This document shows positions 9,093-17,773 of a stretch of DNA of 64,000 nucleotides, one piece after another (position 1 is the stretch's first letter; the number at the start of each line of letters is the position of its first letter). The translations under genes were made by a program, and so were the position numbers. The stretch is from Synechococcus sp. Cruz-7E5 (GTDB taxonomy: Bacteria; Cyanobacteriota; Cyanobacteriia; PCC-6307; Cyanobiaceae). The stretch is from contig NZ_JAGQCE010000008.1 in the NCBI RefSeq assembly GCF_024345995.1, positions 1 through 64,000 of the forward strand. The letters run 5' to 3'. The notes under the pieces are model-generated. The model had not been told where the DNA came from, ran no database searches, and saw only the letters and a list, made by a program, of their open reading frames with translations.

Positions 9093-10550
9093 TTACTGAG
9101 CCAGGCTGCTGAGCCAGTCGAGATCGTTCGCCGATTTCTGACCCTTGGATTTGCGGTAGAAGCGCATCACGGCATGGGCGAGGCTGCGGGAGTCGTGGCG
9201 GAGGGTGTCACTCGGGCGTGAACCCTGCAGGGCGGCGAGCGTCACGTCGTAGCCGGCACTGCGCAGCTGGCGTGCATCGCAGAGTACCGGCTCGGCGCCC
9301 CGGGCGCGGTAGTGCTCCAGCAGGGCGATGTCCTTGAGCGGCTCCTGTGCGAGCACTGCCGGGAACAGGCGCTGGTTCACCCCGAGGCTGGCCAGCTGGG
9401 CCTCGATCGCCCGCAGGTGTCCGGCCACATCCAGCCGATCGGTTTCACCGGGCTGGGTCATCAGGTTGCAGATGTAGAGCTTCGGCGCCTTGCAGCGGCT
9501 GATCGCCTCCACCAGCTCCGGCACCAGCAGGTTGGGCAGCAGGGAGGTGTAGAGACTGCCGGGGCCGAGGATGATCAGCTCGGCGTGGGCGATGGCCTCG
9601 ATCGCCCGGGGCAGGGCCGGCGGCCGCTCGGGGATGCAGCCGAGGCGCACGATCGGACTGGTGGAGTGGCCGATCTTCGATTCGCCCTCGATGCGCTCAC
9701 CGTTCTCAAGTTCCGCCCAGAGGCGCACGTCGGCATTGGTGGCCGGCACCACCTGGCCCTGCACGGCCAGCACCCGGCTGCTGGCCGTGATCGCCGACTC
9801 CAGGCTGCCGGTGATGGCCGTGAGCGCCGAGATAAAGAGATTGCCGAAGCTGTGGCCCTCCAGGCCATTGCCTGCCTTGAAGCGGTACTGGAACAGGCGG
9901 GTGAGCAGCGGTTCCTCCCTGGCCAGGGCCGCCAGGCAGTTGCGGATGTCGCCTGGCGGCTGCACCCCGAGCTCGCGGCGGAGCACCCCGCTGCTGCCGC
10001 CGTCGTCGGCGACGGTGACGATGGCGGTGATGTTGCTGCTGTAGCGCTTGAGGCCGCTCAGCAGGGTGGAGAGGCCAGTGCCACCGCCGATCGCCACGAT
10101 GTTCGGGCCGCGATTCAGGCGCCGCTGGGCCAGCAGGGCATCCACCAGCATCGTGTCCTTCTCGGGTGCCAGGGCCTGCTGGATCGAGCCGAAGCTGCGG
10201 CTCTGGCCCCAGATCACCAGGGCCGCCCCGGCGATCAGCACCAGCGGACCGGTGAAGCCCCGCGGCAGCACCCGCGCCACGTTGGTGATCAGCCAGGTGA
10301 GCGACTCCAGCATCCAGTAGATGGGCTTGAGATCGGCCAGGATGGCGGCACCCAGCAGCGCCAGCACCAGCCCGAGGCCAGATGTGAGTACCCAGCGCTT
10401 CACCACCAGCCCTGGTTGCAGCCAGCGCACCGCCCGCTTCGAGCGGCTCACCAGGTCCTGTTGGCGCGGGTCGCCGCGTCCCATCCAGGCCGGACGGCGG
10501 ACCTGCCGGCGCGGGCGGCGGCTGGGCTGTGAGGGGCGCTGGGAGGTCAA
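9093..10550 (-). CDS. YvcK/CofD-like nucleotide-sugar-binding protein with N-terminal membrane helices
   Basis: A Rossmann-like YvcK (gluconeogenesis factor) domain starts near residue 150 with NIVAIGGGTGLSTLLSGLK. It continues with VADDGGSSGVLRRELG, PPGDIRNCLAALA and LGPGSLYTSLLPNLL. YvcK proteins bind UDP-sugars and help set carbon flow and cell shape; the domain resembles the F420-synthesis transferase CofD, but the F420 pathway is not implied. Two hydrophobic stretches at ~55-75 and ~95-115 precede the domain, a membrane-anchored form found in cyanobacteria and actinobacteria. The basic N-terminus (SRRPRRQVRRP) should stay cytoplasmic. It is divergent from the ABC transporter gene. Confidence 0.88.
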   Translation of the reverse strand: MTSQRPSQPSRRPRRQVRRPAWMGRGDPRQQDLVSRSKRAVRWLQPGLVVKRWVLTSGLGLVLALLGAAILADLKPIYWMLESLTWLITNVARVLPRGFTGPLVLIAGAALVIWGQSRSFGSIQQALAPEKDTMLVDALLAQRRLNRGPNIVAIGGGTGLSTLLSGLKRYSSNITAIVTVADDGGSSGVLRRELGVQPPGDIRNCLAALAREEPLLTRLFQYRFKAGNGLEGHSFGNLFISALTAITGSLESAITASSRVLAVQGQVVPATNADVRLWAELENGERIEGESKIGHSTSPIVRLGCIPERPPALPRAIEAIAHAELIILGPGSLYTSLLPNLLVPELVEAISRCKAPKLYICNLMTQPGETDRLDVAGHLRAIEAQLASLGVNQRLFPAVLAQEPLKDIALLEHYRARGAEPVLCDARQLRSAGYDVTLAALQGSRPSDTLRHDSRSLAHAVMRFYRKSKGQKSANDLDWLSSLAQ

Positions 10551-10610
10551 GCCGTTGGGGCGTTACGCCACAGCACGGAGCACCAAGAACTGTACGGATG
10601 AAACGCCGGG

Positions 10611-11414
10611 ATGACCGAGGCCGCCCCAGATGTCCCTGACGGGCCCGTGCTCGAGCTCGATGGTGTGGGCATGCGCTGGGGCAGCAACACGGTGCTCGAA
10701 GACTTCAACCTCAGCCTGGGTCGCGGCGAGCGGTTGGCGGTGGTGGGACCCTCCGGCACAGGCAAATCGACGGTGCTGCGCATCCTGGCCGGGCTGCTGC
10801 TGCCCACGGCGGGGGAGCTGCGGTTGCATGGCGTCCCCCAGCACTACCTGCGGCTGGACCAGCGCCATCCGCCGGATGTGCGGCTGGTCTTTCAGAACCC
10901 GGCCCTGCTGGGTTCCCTCACTGTGCGCGAGAACGTGGGCTTCCTGCTCTACCGCCACAGCAGGCTGAGGGAGGCTGAGATCCGCGAGCGGGTCAACCGG
11001 GCTCTGGAGGCCGTGGGGCTCTCGGGCATCGAGGAGCGCCTGCCCGGCGAACTCAGCGGCGGCATGCAGAAACGGGTGAGCTTCGCCCGCGCCCTGATCG
11101 AAGACCCCAGCCAACCGGTGGGGCAGCATCCGATCCTTCTGTTCGATGAACCGACTGCGGGGCTCGACCCGGTGGCCTGCACCCGCATCGAGGATCTGAT
11201 AGTTACCACAACCAAGGTGGCGGCGGGCTGCTCGGTGGTGGTCAGCCACGTGATGAGCACGATCGTGCGCTCGGCTGAGCAGGTGGCGATGCTCTACCAG
11301 GGCCATCTGCAGTGGCTGGGTTCCGTGCAGGACTTCGGCTGCACCGACAACCCTTATGTGGTCCAGTTCCGAACCGGTAGCCTGAGCGGACCGATGCAAC
11401 CGGCGGAGATCTAG
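10611..11414 (+). CDS. Mla-type lipid-transport ABC ATPase (MlaF-like)
   Basis: The 267-residue ATPase has Walker A GPSGTGKST, signature LSGGMQKRVSFARAL, Walker B ILLFDEPTAGLDP and a switch His in VVVSHVMS. LSGGMQKR, with Met-Gln-Lys, is typical of the MlaF/Ttg2A subfamily that powers phospholipid or glycerolipid transport between membranes. It is followed after 6 bases by an MCE-domain protein, supporting an Mla-like complex at the envelope or thylakoid. No permease (MlaE) lies in the window, so that subunit must be elsewhere. Confidence 0.92.
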   Translation: MTEAAPDVPDGPVLELDGVGMRWGSNTVLEDFNLSLGRGERLAVVGPSGTGKSTVLRILAGLLLPTAGELRLHGVPQHYLRLDQRHPPDVRLVFQNPALLGSLTVRENVGFLLYRHSRLREAEIRERVNRALEAVGLSGIEERLPGELSGGMQKRVSFARALIEDPSQPVGQHPILLFDEPTAGLDPVACTRIEDLIVTTTKVAAGCSVVVSHVMSTIVRSAEQVAMLYQGHLQWLGSVQDFGCTDNPYVVQFRTGSLSGPMQPAEI

Positions 11415-11420
11415 AGCCCC

Positions 11421-12338
11421 ATGCGTCGCAGTGTGCGAGAGGCCATTGTCGGATTTTCGCTGCTGGCGGCCGTCGTGGGGGGAGCCGGTTTCTGGATGTG
11501 GCTCCGGGGGATCTCCCTCAGCCAGAACAACTGGATCCTGAAGGTGAGCTTCGAGGATGCCGCCGGCCTGGCGGACCGCTCGGCGGTGATCTTCCGCGGT
11601 GTGCAGGTGGGCAGCGTGCGCAAGATCAGGACCACCTCCTCGGCGGTGCTGGCCGAACTGGAGATCAGCGATCCCACCCTGCAGCTGGCGCGCCCCACCC
11701 GGGCCCAGGTGCAGACAGGCACCCTGCTCGGCGGTGATGCCCAGGTGGCCCTGATCAGCACCGGCAACCCCCTGCCGGAGAGTGCCCCCCTGCCCCGGTC
11801 CAAGGATTGCGACAACACGGTGATGGTCTGTGCCGGCAGCGAGCTCAAGGGCGTCACGGCCGCCAGCCTCAACAGCGTGACCGAGCTGATGCAGAGCCTG
11901 CTGGCCCAGGTGGATGAGAAGCAGATCGTGGCTGAGATGGCGCGCACCACCCGCAGCTTCGATGCCACCTCCAAAGAGGCCACCCAGTTCCTGCAGCGGG
12001 CTCAGGTTCTGGTGGCTGATCTGAAGCGCTCGGTGGGCAAGGCCGATCCGATCCTGGCCAATCTCAACACCGCCACCGCCGAAGCAGTGGCGGCTAGCCG
12101 CCATGTGCGCAACGTCACGGCCGCGCTCGACAACCCCAAGACCCTGGCCCAGCTCAAGACCACCGTCGGCAATGCGGAGCGGCTCACGGCCCGCATCGAT
12201 GCCGTCGGTGGTGACGTGAACAAGCTCACCAGCGACGCCGAGTTCATGGACGGTGTGCGCAGTGTGGCGATCGGCCTGGGCCAGCTCTTCGATGAGCTCT
12301 ATCCCGCCCAGACCAAGGCGGCGCCTAAGCCCCGTTGA
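11421..12338 (+). CDS. MCE-domain lipid-transport protein (MlaD-like)
   Basis: This 305-residue protein has one N-terminal membrane helix ([21 protein letters not shown]). An MCE domain follows at about residues 40-115, with [22 protein letters not shown], the typical glycine-valine pattern of MlaD/Tgd2 proteins. The remaining ~190 residues are alpha-helical and polar and probably form the periplasmic needle or barrel extension. With the preceding ATPase it forms a lipid transporter. The 3' end overlaps chlD convergently by 14 bases. Confidence 0.92.
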   Translation: MRRSVREAIVGFSLLAAVVGGAGFWMWLRGISLSQNNWILKVSFEDAAGLADRSAVIFRGVQVGSVRKIRTTSSAVLAELEISDPTLQLARPTRAQVQTGTLLGGDAQVALISTGNPLPESAPLPRSKDCDNTVMVCAGSELKGVTAASLNSVTELMQSLLAQVDEKQIVAEMARTTRSFDATSKEATQFLQRAQVLVADLKRSVGKADPILANLNTATAEAVAASRHVRNVTAALDNPKTLAQLKTTVGNAERLTARIDAVGGDVNKLTSDAEFMDGVRSVAIGLGQLFDELYPAQTKAAPKPR

Positions 12339-14454
12339 GGGCGTCCAAGGCGATGGCTGCGATCGCCTGATCACTGGCCTTGGGCAGTTGCACGTACTTT
12401 CCTCCGGCGGCATGGGCCAGGTCCTTGCCCATGCCGCTGCCGATGAACTTGCGTTCGGTGTCGATCACCAGCAGCTTGATCCCCAGGGCCCGGTAACGGC
12501 CGGCCACCTGGATCACCTCCTCCTTGAGGTCGACGGGTTCGTCCCCCTCAAGCTGCGGCTGGCCCAGGGAGCGGCTGAGGGGCACGTTGCCGCGGCCATC
12601 GGTGATCGCCACCACCACCACCTGGCCGAGATCGCCGGTAGCCAGGGCGTTGGCGGCCACCCGGGCCGCCTGGGACAGGCCGTGGGCCAGGGGTGAGCCA
12701 CCGCCGCAGGGCATCTGCTCCAGCCGCCGGCGGGCGGCTGTGATCGAGCGGGTGGGGGGCAGCAGCACCTCGGCCTGTTCGCCGCGGAAGGGGATCAAAG
12801 CGACTTCGTCGCGGTTCTCGTAGGCCTCCGTGAGCAGGCGGATCACGGCCCCCTTGGCGCTCTGCATGCGGTTGAGGGCCATCGAGCCGCTGGCGTCCAC
12901 CAGGAAGATCACCAGGGAGCCGGCCTTGCGCTGCAGCTGCTTGGCCCGCAGGTCGCCCTCCTCCACGATCACGGTGCGGTGGGGTTCGCGTGCGCGGCGG
13001 GCTTTCTGGTACGGGGCCGCGGCCCGCAGGGTGGCATCCACGGCGATGCGGCGCACGGGACCGCGGGGGAGCATGGGCTTCACGTAGCGGCCGCGGGAAT
13101 CGGAGAGCACCACCGAGCGCTTGCCGCTGCCACCGCTGCGCGACTTGGCCGCGGCAAACAGGAGCAGATCGGGATCGATGGCGATCGCCTCTGGATCAAG
13201 CAGGAACTCCTCGGGCACCTGGGGTGGTGCCTGGTCCTCGGGGCTGTCGTCGTCTTCGTCGGTGTCTTCGTCGGTGTCTTCGTCGCTGTCGTCGGCGTCG
13301 TCCGGGGTTTCGTCCTCGCTGTCCTGCTCGGGCGGCTGCTCCCCCTGGGGCGGCGGCGGCGGCGGTGGTGGTTCCAGCGGCTGCTCGGGATCAGGCGGCG
13401 GCATCTGCAGCGCCCGCGGAGCGATCACCAGCCGCACGGCCACCTGCAGGTCGTCGGCGTCCACCGCATCGCGGCCGCTCAGGGCCGCATGGGCCCGTGC
13501 CACCCGCACGGCGTAGAGCTCGGAGCGGTGCCCCTCCACGCCGCCGCGCAGGGCCTCGTTGACCAGGTAGGCGATCTGCTCGCGCGCGATCGTCACATCG
13601 GGCAGCCACTGGCGCGCCAGCAGCAGCTGGGTGGCCAGGGCGTCGGTGTCCTCCTGCCAGCGGGCGCGGAAGGCTTCGCTGGAGCTGCCGTGATCGATGG
13701 CGGAGCTGGTGATCTCCACCCGCTGCTCGATCTCCAGCAGCTGGTTGGCCGAGAGGGCGATGGCGAAGCGGTCGAGCAGGTGGTCGCGTACCGCCCCCTC
13801 CTCCGGGTTGTAGGTGGCGATCAGCAGGGTGCGGCAGGGATGGGAGAGGCTGAGCCCCTCGCGCTCGATCCGGTTCTCGCCGCTGCCCACCGCCGCCAGC
13901 AGCAGGTTGGTGATGGTGTCGTCGAGCAGGTTGAGCTCATCGACGTAGAGCACGCCCCGGTGGGCTTCCGCCAGCAGACCGGGCTGGAACACCGGCGCCC
14001 CGGCTGCCAGGGAGGCGGCCACATCCACCGAGCCCACCAACCGGTCTTCGGTGACGCCGAGGGGTACCTGGATGAACGGGGCCGGGATCACCGTGGTAGG
14101 CAGCAGCGCCGTGGGGTCGGCGCCGGTGGGATCACCGCCCAGCTGGGTGATGCGGCTGTGGATGGTGGCGTCCCAGTCGTCGGGCCGCTGGGGGTCCACG
14201 TTGAGCCGGCGGCAGGCATCACCGAGTGCCAGCACATCGATCGGCGGCAGCAGGGCATGCAGGCCTCGCGCCAGCACCGATTTGCCGGTGCCCCGGCCGC
14301 CGGCGATCACCACCCCGCCCAGACCAGGATCCACAGCCGCCAGCAGCAGGGCCAGCTTGAGGGTGCCATGACCGGTGATGGCCGCCAGAGGGAAGGAACT
14401 GGTGCCTGCCGCTCTGGCACCCGCTGGGGAGGCTGCAGACCCGCTGACGGCCAT
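12325..14454 (-). CDS. chlD: Magnesium chelatase subunit D (ChlD)
   Basis: The 709-residue subunit of protoporphyrin IX Mg-chelatase has an AAA+ domain with Walker A GGRGTGKS at ~52-59 and [14 protein letters not shown]. An acidic, Pro-rich linker follows at ~355-420. The C-terminal integrin I (vWA) domain has a MIDAS motif [11 protein letters not shown]. ChlD assembles with the ChlI hexamer and presents it to ChlH, committing porphyrin to chlorophyll. The linker contains a run of prolines and a tandem Asp/Glu/Thr repeat. The start ([10 protein letters not shown]) leaves a ~20-residue tail before the ATPase. Confidence 0.96.
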   Translation of the reverse strand: MAVSGSAASPAGARAAGTSSFPLAAITGHGTLKLALLLAAVDPGLGGVVIAGGRGTGKSVLARGLHALLPPIDVLALGDACRRLNVDPQRPDDWDATIHSRITQLGGDPTGADPTALLPTTVIPAPFIQVPLGVTEDRLVGSVDVAASLAAGAPVFQPGLLAEAHRGVLYVDELNLLDDTITNLLLAAVGSGENRIEREGLSLSHPCRTLLIATYNPEEGAVRDHLLDRFAIALSANQLLEIEQRVEITSSAIDHGSSSEAFRARWQEDTDALATQLLLARQWLPDVTIAREQIAYLVNEALRGGVEGHRSELYAVRVARAHAALSGRDAVDADDLQVAVRLVIAPRALQMPPPDPEQPLEPPPPPPPPQGEQPPEQDSEDETPDDADDSDEDTDEDTDEDDDSPEDQAPPQVPEEFLLDPEAIAIDPDLLLFAAAKSRSGGSGKRSVVLSDSRGRYVKPMLPRGPVRRIAVDATLRAAAPYQKARRAREPHRTVIVEEGDLRAKQLQRKAGSLVIFLVDASGSMALNRMQSAKGAVIRLLTEAYENRDEVALIPFRGEQAEVLLPPTRSITAARRRLEQMPCGGGSPLAHGLSQAARVAANALATGDLGQVVVVAITDGRGNVPLSRSLGQPQLEGDEPVDLKEEVIQVAGRYRALGIKLLVIDTERKFIGSGMGKDLAHAAGGKYVQLPKASDQAIAAIALDALNGA
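13253..13288. repeat. 12-base tandem repeat in the chlD acidic linker
   Basis: Three head-to-tail copies of TCTTCGTCGGTG lie at 13253, 13265 and 13277, the last with one G-to-C change. Read on the minus strand they encode the repeating acidic [12 protein letters not shown] segment of the ChlD linker. Such repeats can change length by slippage without disturbing the frame. Confidence 0.85.
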
Positions 14455-14510
14455 GGGGGGCGGATGCCTCGAGTGATAGGGGGCCAGTCTGGCCGATGGG
14501 TGGCCTGGCC

Positions 14511-14840
14511 CTAGAAGCGCGACATCGCCTTGATCTTGGCGAGCTTGTCGGCGTCGAGGCCGTCGAGTTCCTCAAGCTCCAGCAGGTTTTCCTTCACCAG
14601 GCTGGCGAAGGTGAACAGAATTCCATCGAGGCGAAAATCGAATCGCCCTTCCATCACGTGGCGCTGGGTGCTGAGGTAGTCGTGCAGGCGCCAGAGGCCC
14701 TGGACCGTGTGGATTGAATTGGCCTCAAAGCGCAAGGTACTGATCACCGTCTCTACGGCACGGCTGTAGGCGTGACTGAAGGCCTCTTGCGCGATGGCCT
14801 GCTCGTTGTCGCTCCAGGTGATCGGTGCTGACTCAACCAT
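14511..14840 (-). CDS. frp: Fluorescence recovery protein (FRP)
   Basis: From the ATG encoding [10 protein letters not shown] the protein has 109 residues, the family's usual length. The segment [13 protein letters not shown] carries Trp50, His53, Asp54 and Arg60, matching the functionally important positions of Synechocystis FRP by number. FRP is a small helical dimer that binds activated OCP and speeds its return to the inactive orange form, ending phycobilisome quenching. It lies 23 bases after crtW on the same strand and is third in the ocp-crtW-frp run. The longer upstream frame is antisense-free but has no family similarity and overlaps crtW. Confidence 0.94.
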   Translation of the reverse strand: MVESAPITWSDNEQAIAQEAFSHAYSRAVETVISTLRFEANSIHTVQGLWRLHDYLSTQRHVMEGRFDFRLDGILFTFASLVKENLLELEELDGLDADKLAKIKAMSRF

Positions 14841-14863
14841 GATGTCTTCCTTGATACAAGACT

Positions 14864-15652
14864 TTATCGCGGCAGGGCCAGTGGCGCGAGCCGCAACGAT
14901 TGCGTGTGACTGGGTGGGCGGAACCGTCGCATCCCCGGCAGCTGGAACCAGGCCCTGGAAGGGAACTCGTGGTGTTCCCAGTGATAGCCGAAGTGGAAAC
15001 AGGCGAGCAGGGAGAGCCATACCGGCAGGTCAAGGCTGCGGGCCTGGTGGAGATGGCTCTCCCCCTCTGACTGGCGGTGGGGGAGGTACGTCCCGAAGAT
15101 GAACAACTGCAGCGAGCTGATCAGCAGGGGAAGGGTGCAGATCAGCAGCACCGACAGCGGAGCAATGCTGCCGGAGGGTGCGGCCACCAGGATGAGCACG
15201 GCCCAACCCCCCAGCAGGCGCAACATCTGGCCGGCGGAGAGATAACTGGCCATGAAGTGGAGATACCAGCGCAGCACACCACAGCCTTGGTATGGCTGGT
15301 GGTCGGGATCGCTGGCGGTTCCCGGAGCCAGGTGGTGGCGCAGGTGGTTGGCGCGGCAGGAGTCGTAGGGCAGGCCGGCGTAGAGCCCAAGGGCCCATTG
15401 CCCGAGCCGGTGGTTGAGCCTGGGTCGGCCTGGGATCAGCAGGCCGTGCATGGCGTCGTGTCCGACGATGAACAGGCCGGTGTGAAGCACCGAGCGGATG
15501 CCGATGGCGAGCAGCAGCAGAGGCAGGGGCCAATGGCCGGGGTCAGCTGGCAGCAGCACCACCAGGCTGAGGATCCAGGCCAGCAGGATCAGAACCGCCA
15601 ACAGCAGGCCCTTGCCAGTGGCAGGGGCCGGGGCTGTAGCGAGGCTCATCAA
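14864..15652 (-). CDS. crtW: Beta-carotene ketolase CrtW
   Basis: The 262-residue membrane di-iron oxygenase has the His-box set of the CrtW branch of fatty-acid-desaturase-like enzymes: HDAMHG (65-70), NHLRHH (102-107), GTYLPHR and FHFGYHWEHHEFP. It adds 4-keto groups to beta-carotene, giving echinenone or canthaxanthin, the pigments OCP needs. Its start overlaps the ocp stop by 4 bases (ATGA), so the pigment enzyme is translated with its user. Four to five hydrophobic segments are visible. Confidence 0.94.
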   Translation of the reverse strand: MMSLATAPAPATGKGLLLAVLILLAWILSLVVLLPADPGHWPLPLLLLAIGIRSVLHTGLFIVGHDAMHGLLIPGRPRLNHRLGQWALGLYAGLPYDSCRANHLRHHLAPGTASDPDHQPYQGCGVLRWYLHFMASYLSAGQMLRLLGGWAVLILVAAPSGSIAPLSVLLICTLPLLISSLQLFIFGTYLPHRQSEGESHLHQARSLDLPVWLSLLACFHFGYHWEHHEFPSRAWFQLPGMRRFRPPSHTQSLRLAPLALPR

Positions 15653-16602
15653 GGGGCGAACTTGAGCAGCTCGGCGGGGGAGGCCAGCAGATCGATGGCC
15701 ACGAAGTAGATCTTGCCGTCGGGATTGAGCAGGAAGCGCCAGGCCACATTCATGCCAACGCCGGCTCCGAACCAGGGGGTCTGCACCTTGCCGGTGACCT
15801 TGATCTGGGTGAACTCGCCGTCGGCGGGTTCAGCAATGCCGGATTCGGGCAGAAGCTTCAGGTTCTGGCAGTCTTCGCGGAAAAAGCGCAGGATGGCTTC
15901 CTTGCCCACGATCGGCTTCTGGAAAGGAGGCTGCAGCGCCCCATCCGGCAGGAACAGCTCAATCAGGTTGTCGAAATCGTTGGCGTTGAGCTGATCCATG
16001 TAGGCGCTCACCGTGGCGTTGTCGATGCCGGCGATCGTTACCTTCTGACGCTGCGACTCAGGGGTGGGAGCGACCACGGGCTCCATGACGCGCTGGGCTT
16101 CGCCCTTGGCGGGGTCGTAGCCCATGTCGACGACGAAGTTACGCAGCAGGGTGATCTGCTGGCCCTGCTCGACGTTCCTGAGGGAGCTGAGCACGGAGGC
16201 GGCGTTGGCGGAGAGCTGGTAGCCCTGGGGAATCGGAGCCACGATGCCGGCGGCCATCCACTCGCCGAGCTGATACCAGAAACCGAGCTTGATGTTCACC
16301 GACCAGCCGGAGTAGGTGCGGCAGATGGGGGTGTCGGTGCTGTTGGCCAGATCGCACATCACCTGGCTCTGCTGGGCAAAACTCATGGCTTTGAGCTGGC
16401 TCAGCACGCCTTCGGCGAACTGCATGCGCGCAGCGCCGGGGGCGGCGATGGTGATGGTTTTCCCCATCTCGAGGTAGGCGTACCAGATCAGTGCCAGCTG
16501 GTCTTCGGCGCTGAGCAGCTTGTAGCGGGCCGTGATGGCGGGAACGACATCGGCTGAAAGCGTGTCGGGGAAGATCTGGGTGGCTTTCTCGAGCGTGAAC
16601 AT
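15649..16602 (-). CDS. ocp: Orange carotenoid protein (OCP)
   Basis: The 317-residue photoactive quencher has a helical N-terminal carotenoid domain (residues ~1-165, including LGFWYQLGEWM) and an NTF2-like C-terminal domain (~190-317). Tyr201 and Trp288, which hydrogen-bond the keto-carotenoid, are at exactly the Synechocystis positions. Tyr43 and Trp109 match Tyr44 and Trp110, and Arg154 matches Arg155. The salt-bridge partner Glu244 is Asp here (FFREDCQNL). OCP senses strong blue-green light and binds phycobilisomes to dissipate energy. The co-occurring frp points to the FRP-regulated OCP1 type. The upstream AAGGGA is a plausible ribosome site. Confidence 0.97.
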   Translation of the reverse strand: MFTLEKATQIFPDTLSADVVPAITARYKLLSAEDQLALIWYAYLEMGKTITIAAPGAARMQFAEGVLSQLKAMSFAQQSQVMCDLANSTDTPICRTYSGWSVNIKLGFWYQLGEWMAAGIVAPIPQGYQLSANAASVLSSLRNVEQGQQITLLRNFVVDMGYDPAKGEAQRVMEPVVAPTPESQRQKVTIAGIDNATVSAYMDQLNANDFDNLIELFLPDGALQPPFQKPIVGKEAILRFFREDCQNLKLLPESGIAEPADGEFTQIKVTGKVQTPWFGAGVGMNVAWRFLLNPDGKIYFVAIDLLASPAELLKFAP

Positions 16603-16637
16603 ATGCTTTGAGTCCCTTTTGTTAAGGAGATTTGCAG

Positions 16638-16643
16638 ATTCTA
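16638..16643 (-). promoter_or_regulatory. Candidate -10 element upstream of ocp
   Basis: On the minus strand TAGAAT lies 35 bases before the ocp start codon, a good match to a bacterial -10 hexamer. No clear -35 box is found at standard spacing; TTTACT lies about 22 bases upstream, which is too far. Weak evidence. Confidence 0.3.
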
Positions 16644-16773
16644 GCCGACGGGCCCGGAAGCTGGTAGTAAACTCGCTTGGCGCCAGGTCGCCTCTGGCGG
16701 GTCGGGCGCTTGGTCAGGGCTTGTGGGCCAGGGGCCTGCATACCGATTTTCGGATCTGCGCGAGGCTGGAGAG

Positions 16774-17196
16774 ATGCTGCGCTTTGTTCTTAACGTCCTC
16801 TGGTTCGTGCTCGGGGGCTTCGTGATGGGCCTGGGCTGGTGACTGGCGGGCCTGGTGGCTGCCATCACGATCATTGGTCTGCCCTGGGCGCGGGCTTGCT
16901 TCGTGATCGGCAACTTCTCCTTCTGGCCGTTCGGGCAGGAGGCGATCAGCCGCCGTGAGCTCACCGGCCGCAACGATTTCGGCACCGGCCCCCTGGGGCT
17001 GGTGGGCAACGTGATCTGGTTCCTGCTGGCGGGCTGGTGGCTGGCGATCGGCCACCTCAGCTCGGCCCTGGCCTGCTTCGTGACGATCATCGGCATCCCA
17101 TTCGGGATCCAGCACGTCAAGCTGGCGCTCATCGCCCTGGCGCCGATCGGTCTGCAGGTGGTTCCCACGGGAACCAGGCCCCGGCTTCTGGAGTGA
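16774..17196 (+). pseudogene. YccF-family membrane protein interrupted by in-frame TGA
   Basis: Read through one TGA at 16840-16842, the frame encodes ~140 residues matching YccF-domain proteins. The halves are MLRFVLNVLWFVLGGF and, after the stop, LAGLVAAITIIGLPWARAC with IGIPFGIQHVKLA near the end. The stop is codon 23 and directly follows a Trp codon, where relatives have an unbroken hydrophobic helix, so TGG to TGA is the simplest change. A GTG at 16855 could restart translation but would lose the first half-helix. Similarity is clean on both sides with no shift. Either a recent nonsense mutation or a sequence error is possible. The 3' end overlaps the convergent gene by 68 bases. Confidence 0.8.
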
Positions 17197-17743
17197 AACG
17201 GCAGCGCAGCAGCGCCAGGGCCTCATCGGGCAATCCCAGGAAACGGTCGAGCCAGGCTTCACCGGTGGGCTCGATCGTGGCCACCCCGACCAGCAAGGCC
17301 GTGCCATCAGCGGCAAGGGGTTGGCCGCAGCAGTGATGCCGCTGGCTTCTGATCTCGCCCGTGAACAGCTCCGTGGCCACCAGCAGGGGAGGTGCGCTGT
17401 AGAGCGAGCCCGCACGACAGTGGAAGCGCGCCCTGAAATTCAGGGCCAGACAGCCGCTGGCGGGATCGAGAACACCCTCCAGCTGCTCCGGCTCGATGTC
17501 GATGCTCAGCCCCGGCGGCAGGGGCAACCCCAGAACCCGGGTGCTGCGCCAGTCGAGCGGCGGAATGGACAGTCCCTCCGGCTGGAAACGAAGCGGCCAG
17601 CTTCCGTCTCCGGACGGTTGCCCCAGCTGGGCACTGCCGCGACCGCCGCGGGCGTCGTAGCGGAAATGCGGGTAGCCGGCGATGGCCAGGCCGCAGCCCG
17701 CCAGGGTGCTCAGCTCCAGCGCGGAGGCCTGCGGAAGGCTCAT
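17129..17743 (-). CDS. Conserved cyanobacterial protein of unknown function
   Basis: This 204-residue soluble protein has no recognised family motif. It is rich in beta-type sequence (LDPASGCLALNFRARFHC, SAPPLLVATELF) and lacks a signal peptide or membrane helix. The ending includes AWFPWEPP. It seems to belong to a cyanobacterial family of unknown role, but I cannot name a domain. Coding is supported by a sensible start 30 bases after the PPC-glutaredoxin stop on the same strand. Its last 68 bases overlap the broken yccF gene convergently. Confidence 0.65.
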   Translation of the reverse strand: MSLPQASALELSTLAGCGLAIAGYPHFRYDARGGRGSAQLGQPSGDGSWPLRFQPEGLSIPPLDWRSTRVLGLPLPPGLSIDIEPEQLEGVLDPASGCLALNFRARFHCRAGSLYSAPPLLVATELFTGEIRSQRHHCCGQPLAADGTALLVGVATIEPTGEAWLDRFLGLPDEALALLRCRFTPEAGAWFPWEPPADRSAPGR

Positions 17744-17773
17744 CTTTGGTCTTGAGTCATCTCTGGACCTGAG

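Noticed and set aside
10563-12413. A 616-codon open frame antisense to the MlaF- and MlaD-like genes
   Set aside because: High-GC coding DNA often leaves an opposite frame open. The translation is His/Gly/Gln-rich with no domain, while both sense genes carry complete family motifs.
12979-14514. A 511-codon open frame antisense to chlD
   Set aside because: Low-complexity Gly/Arg/Val composition and no family similarity; chlD is certain on the other strand.
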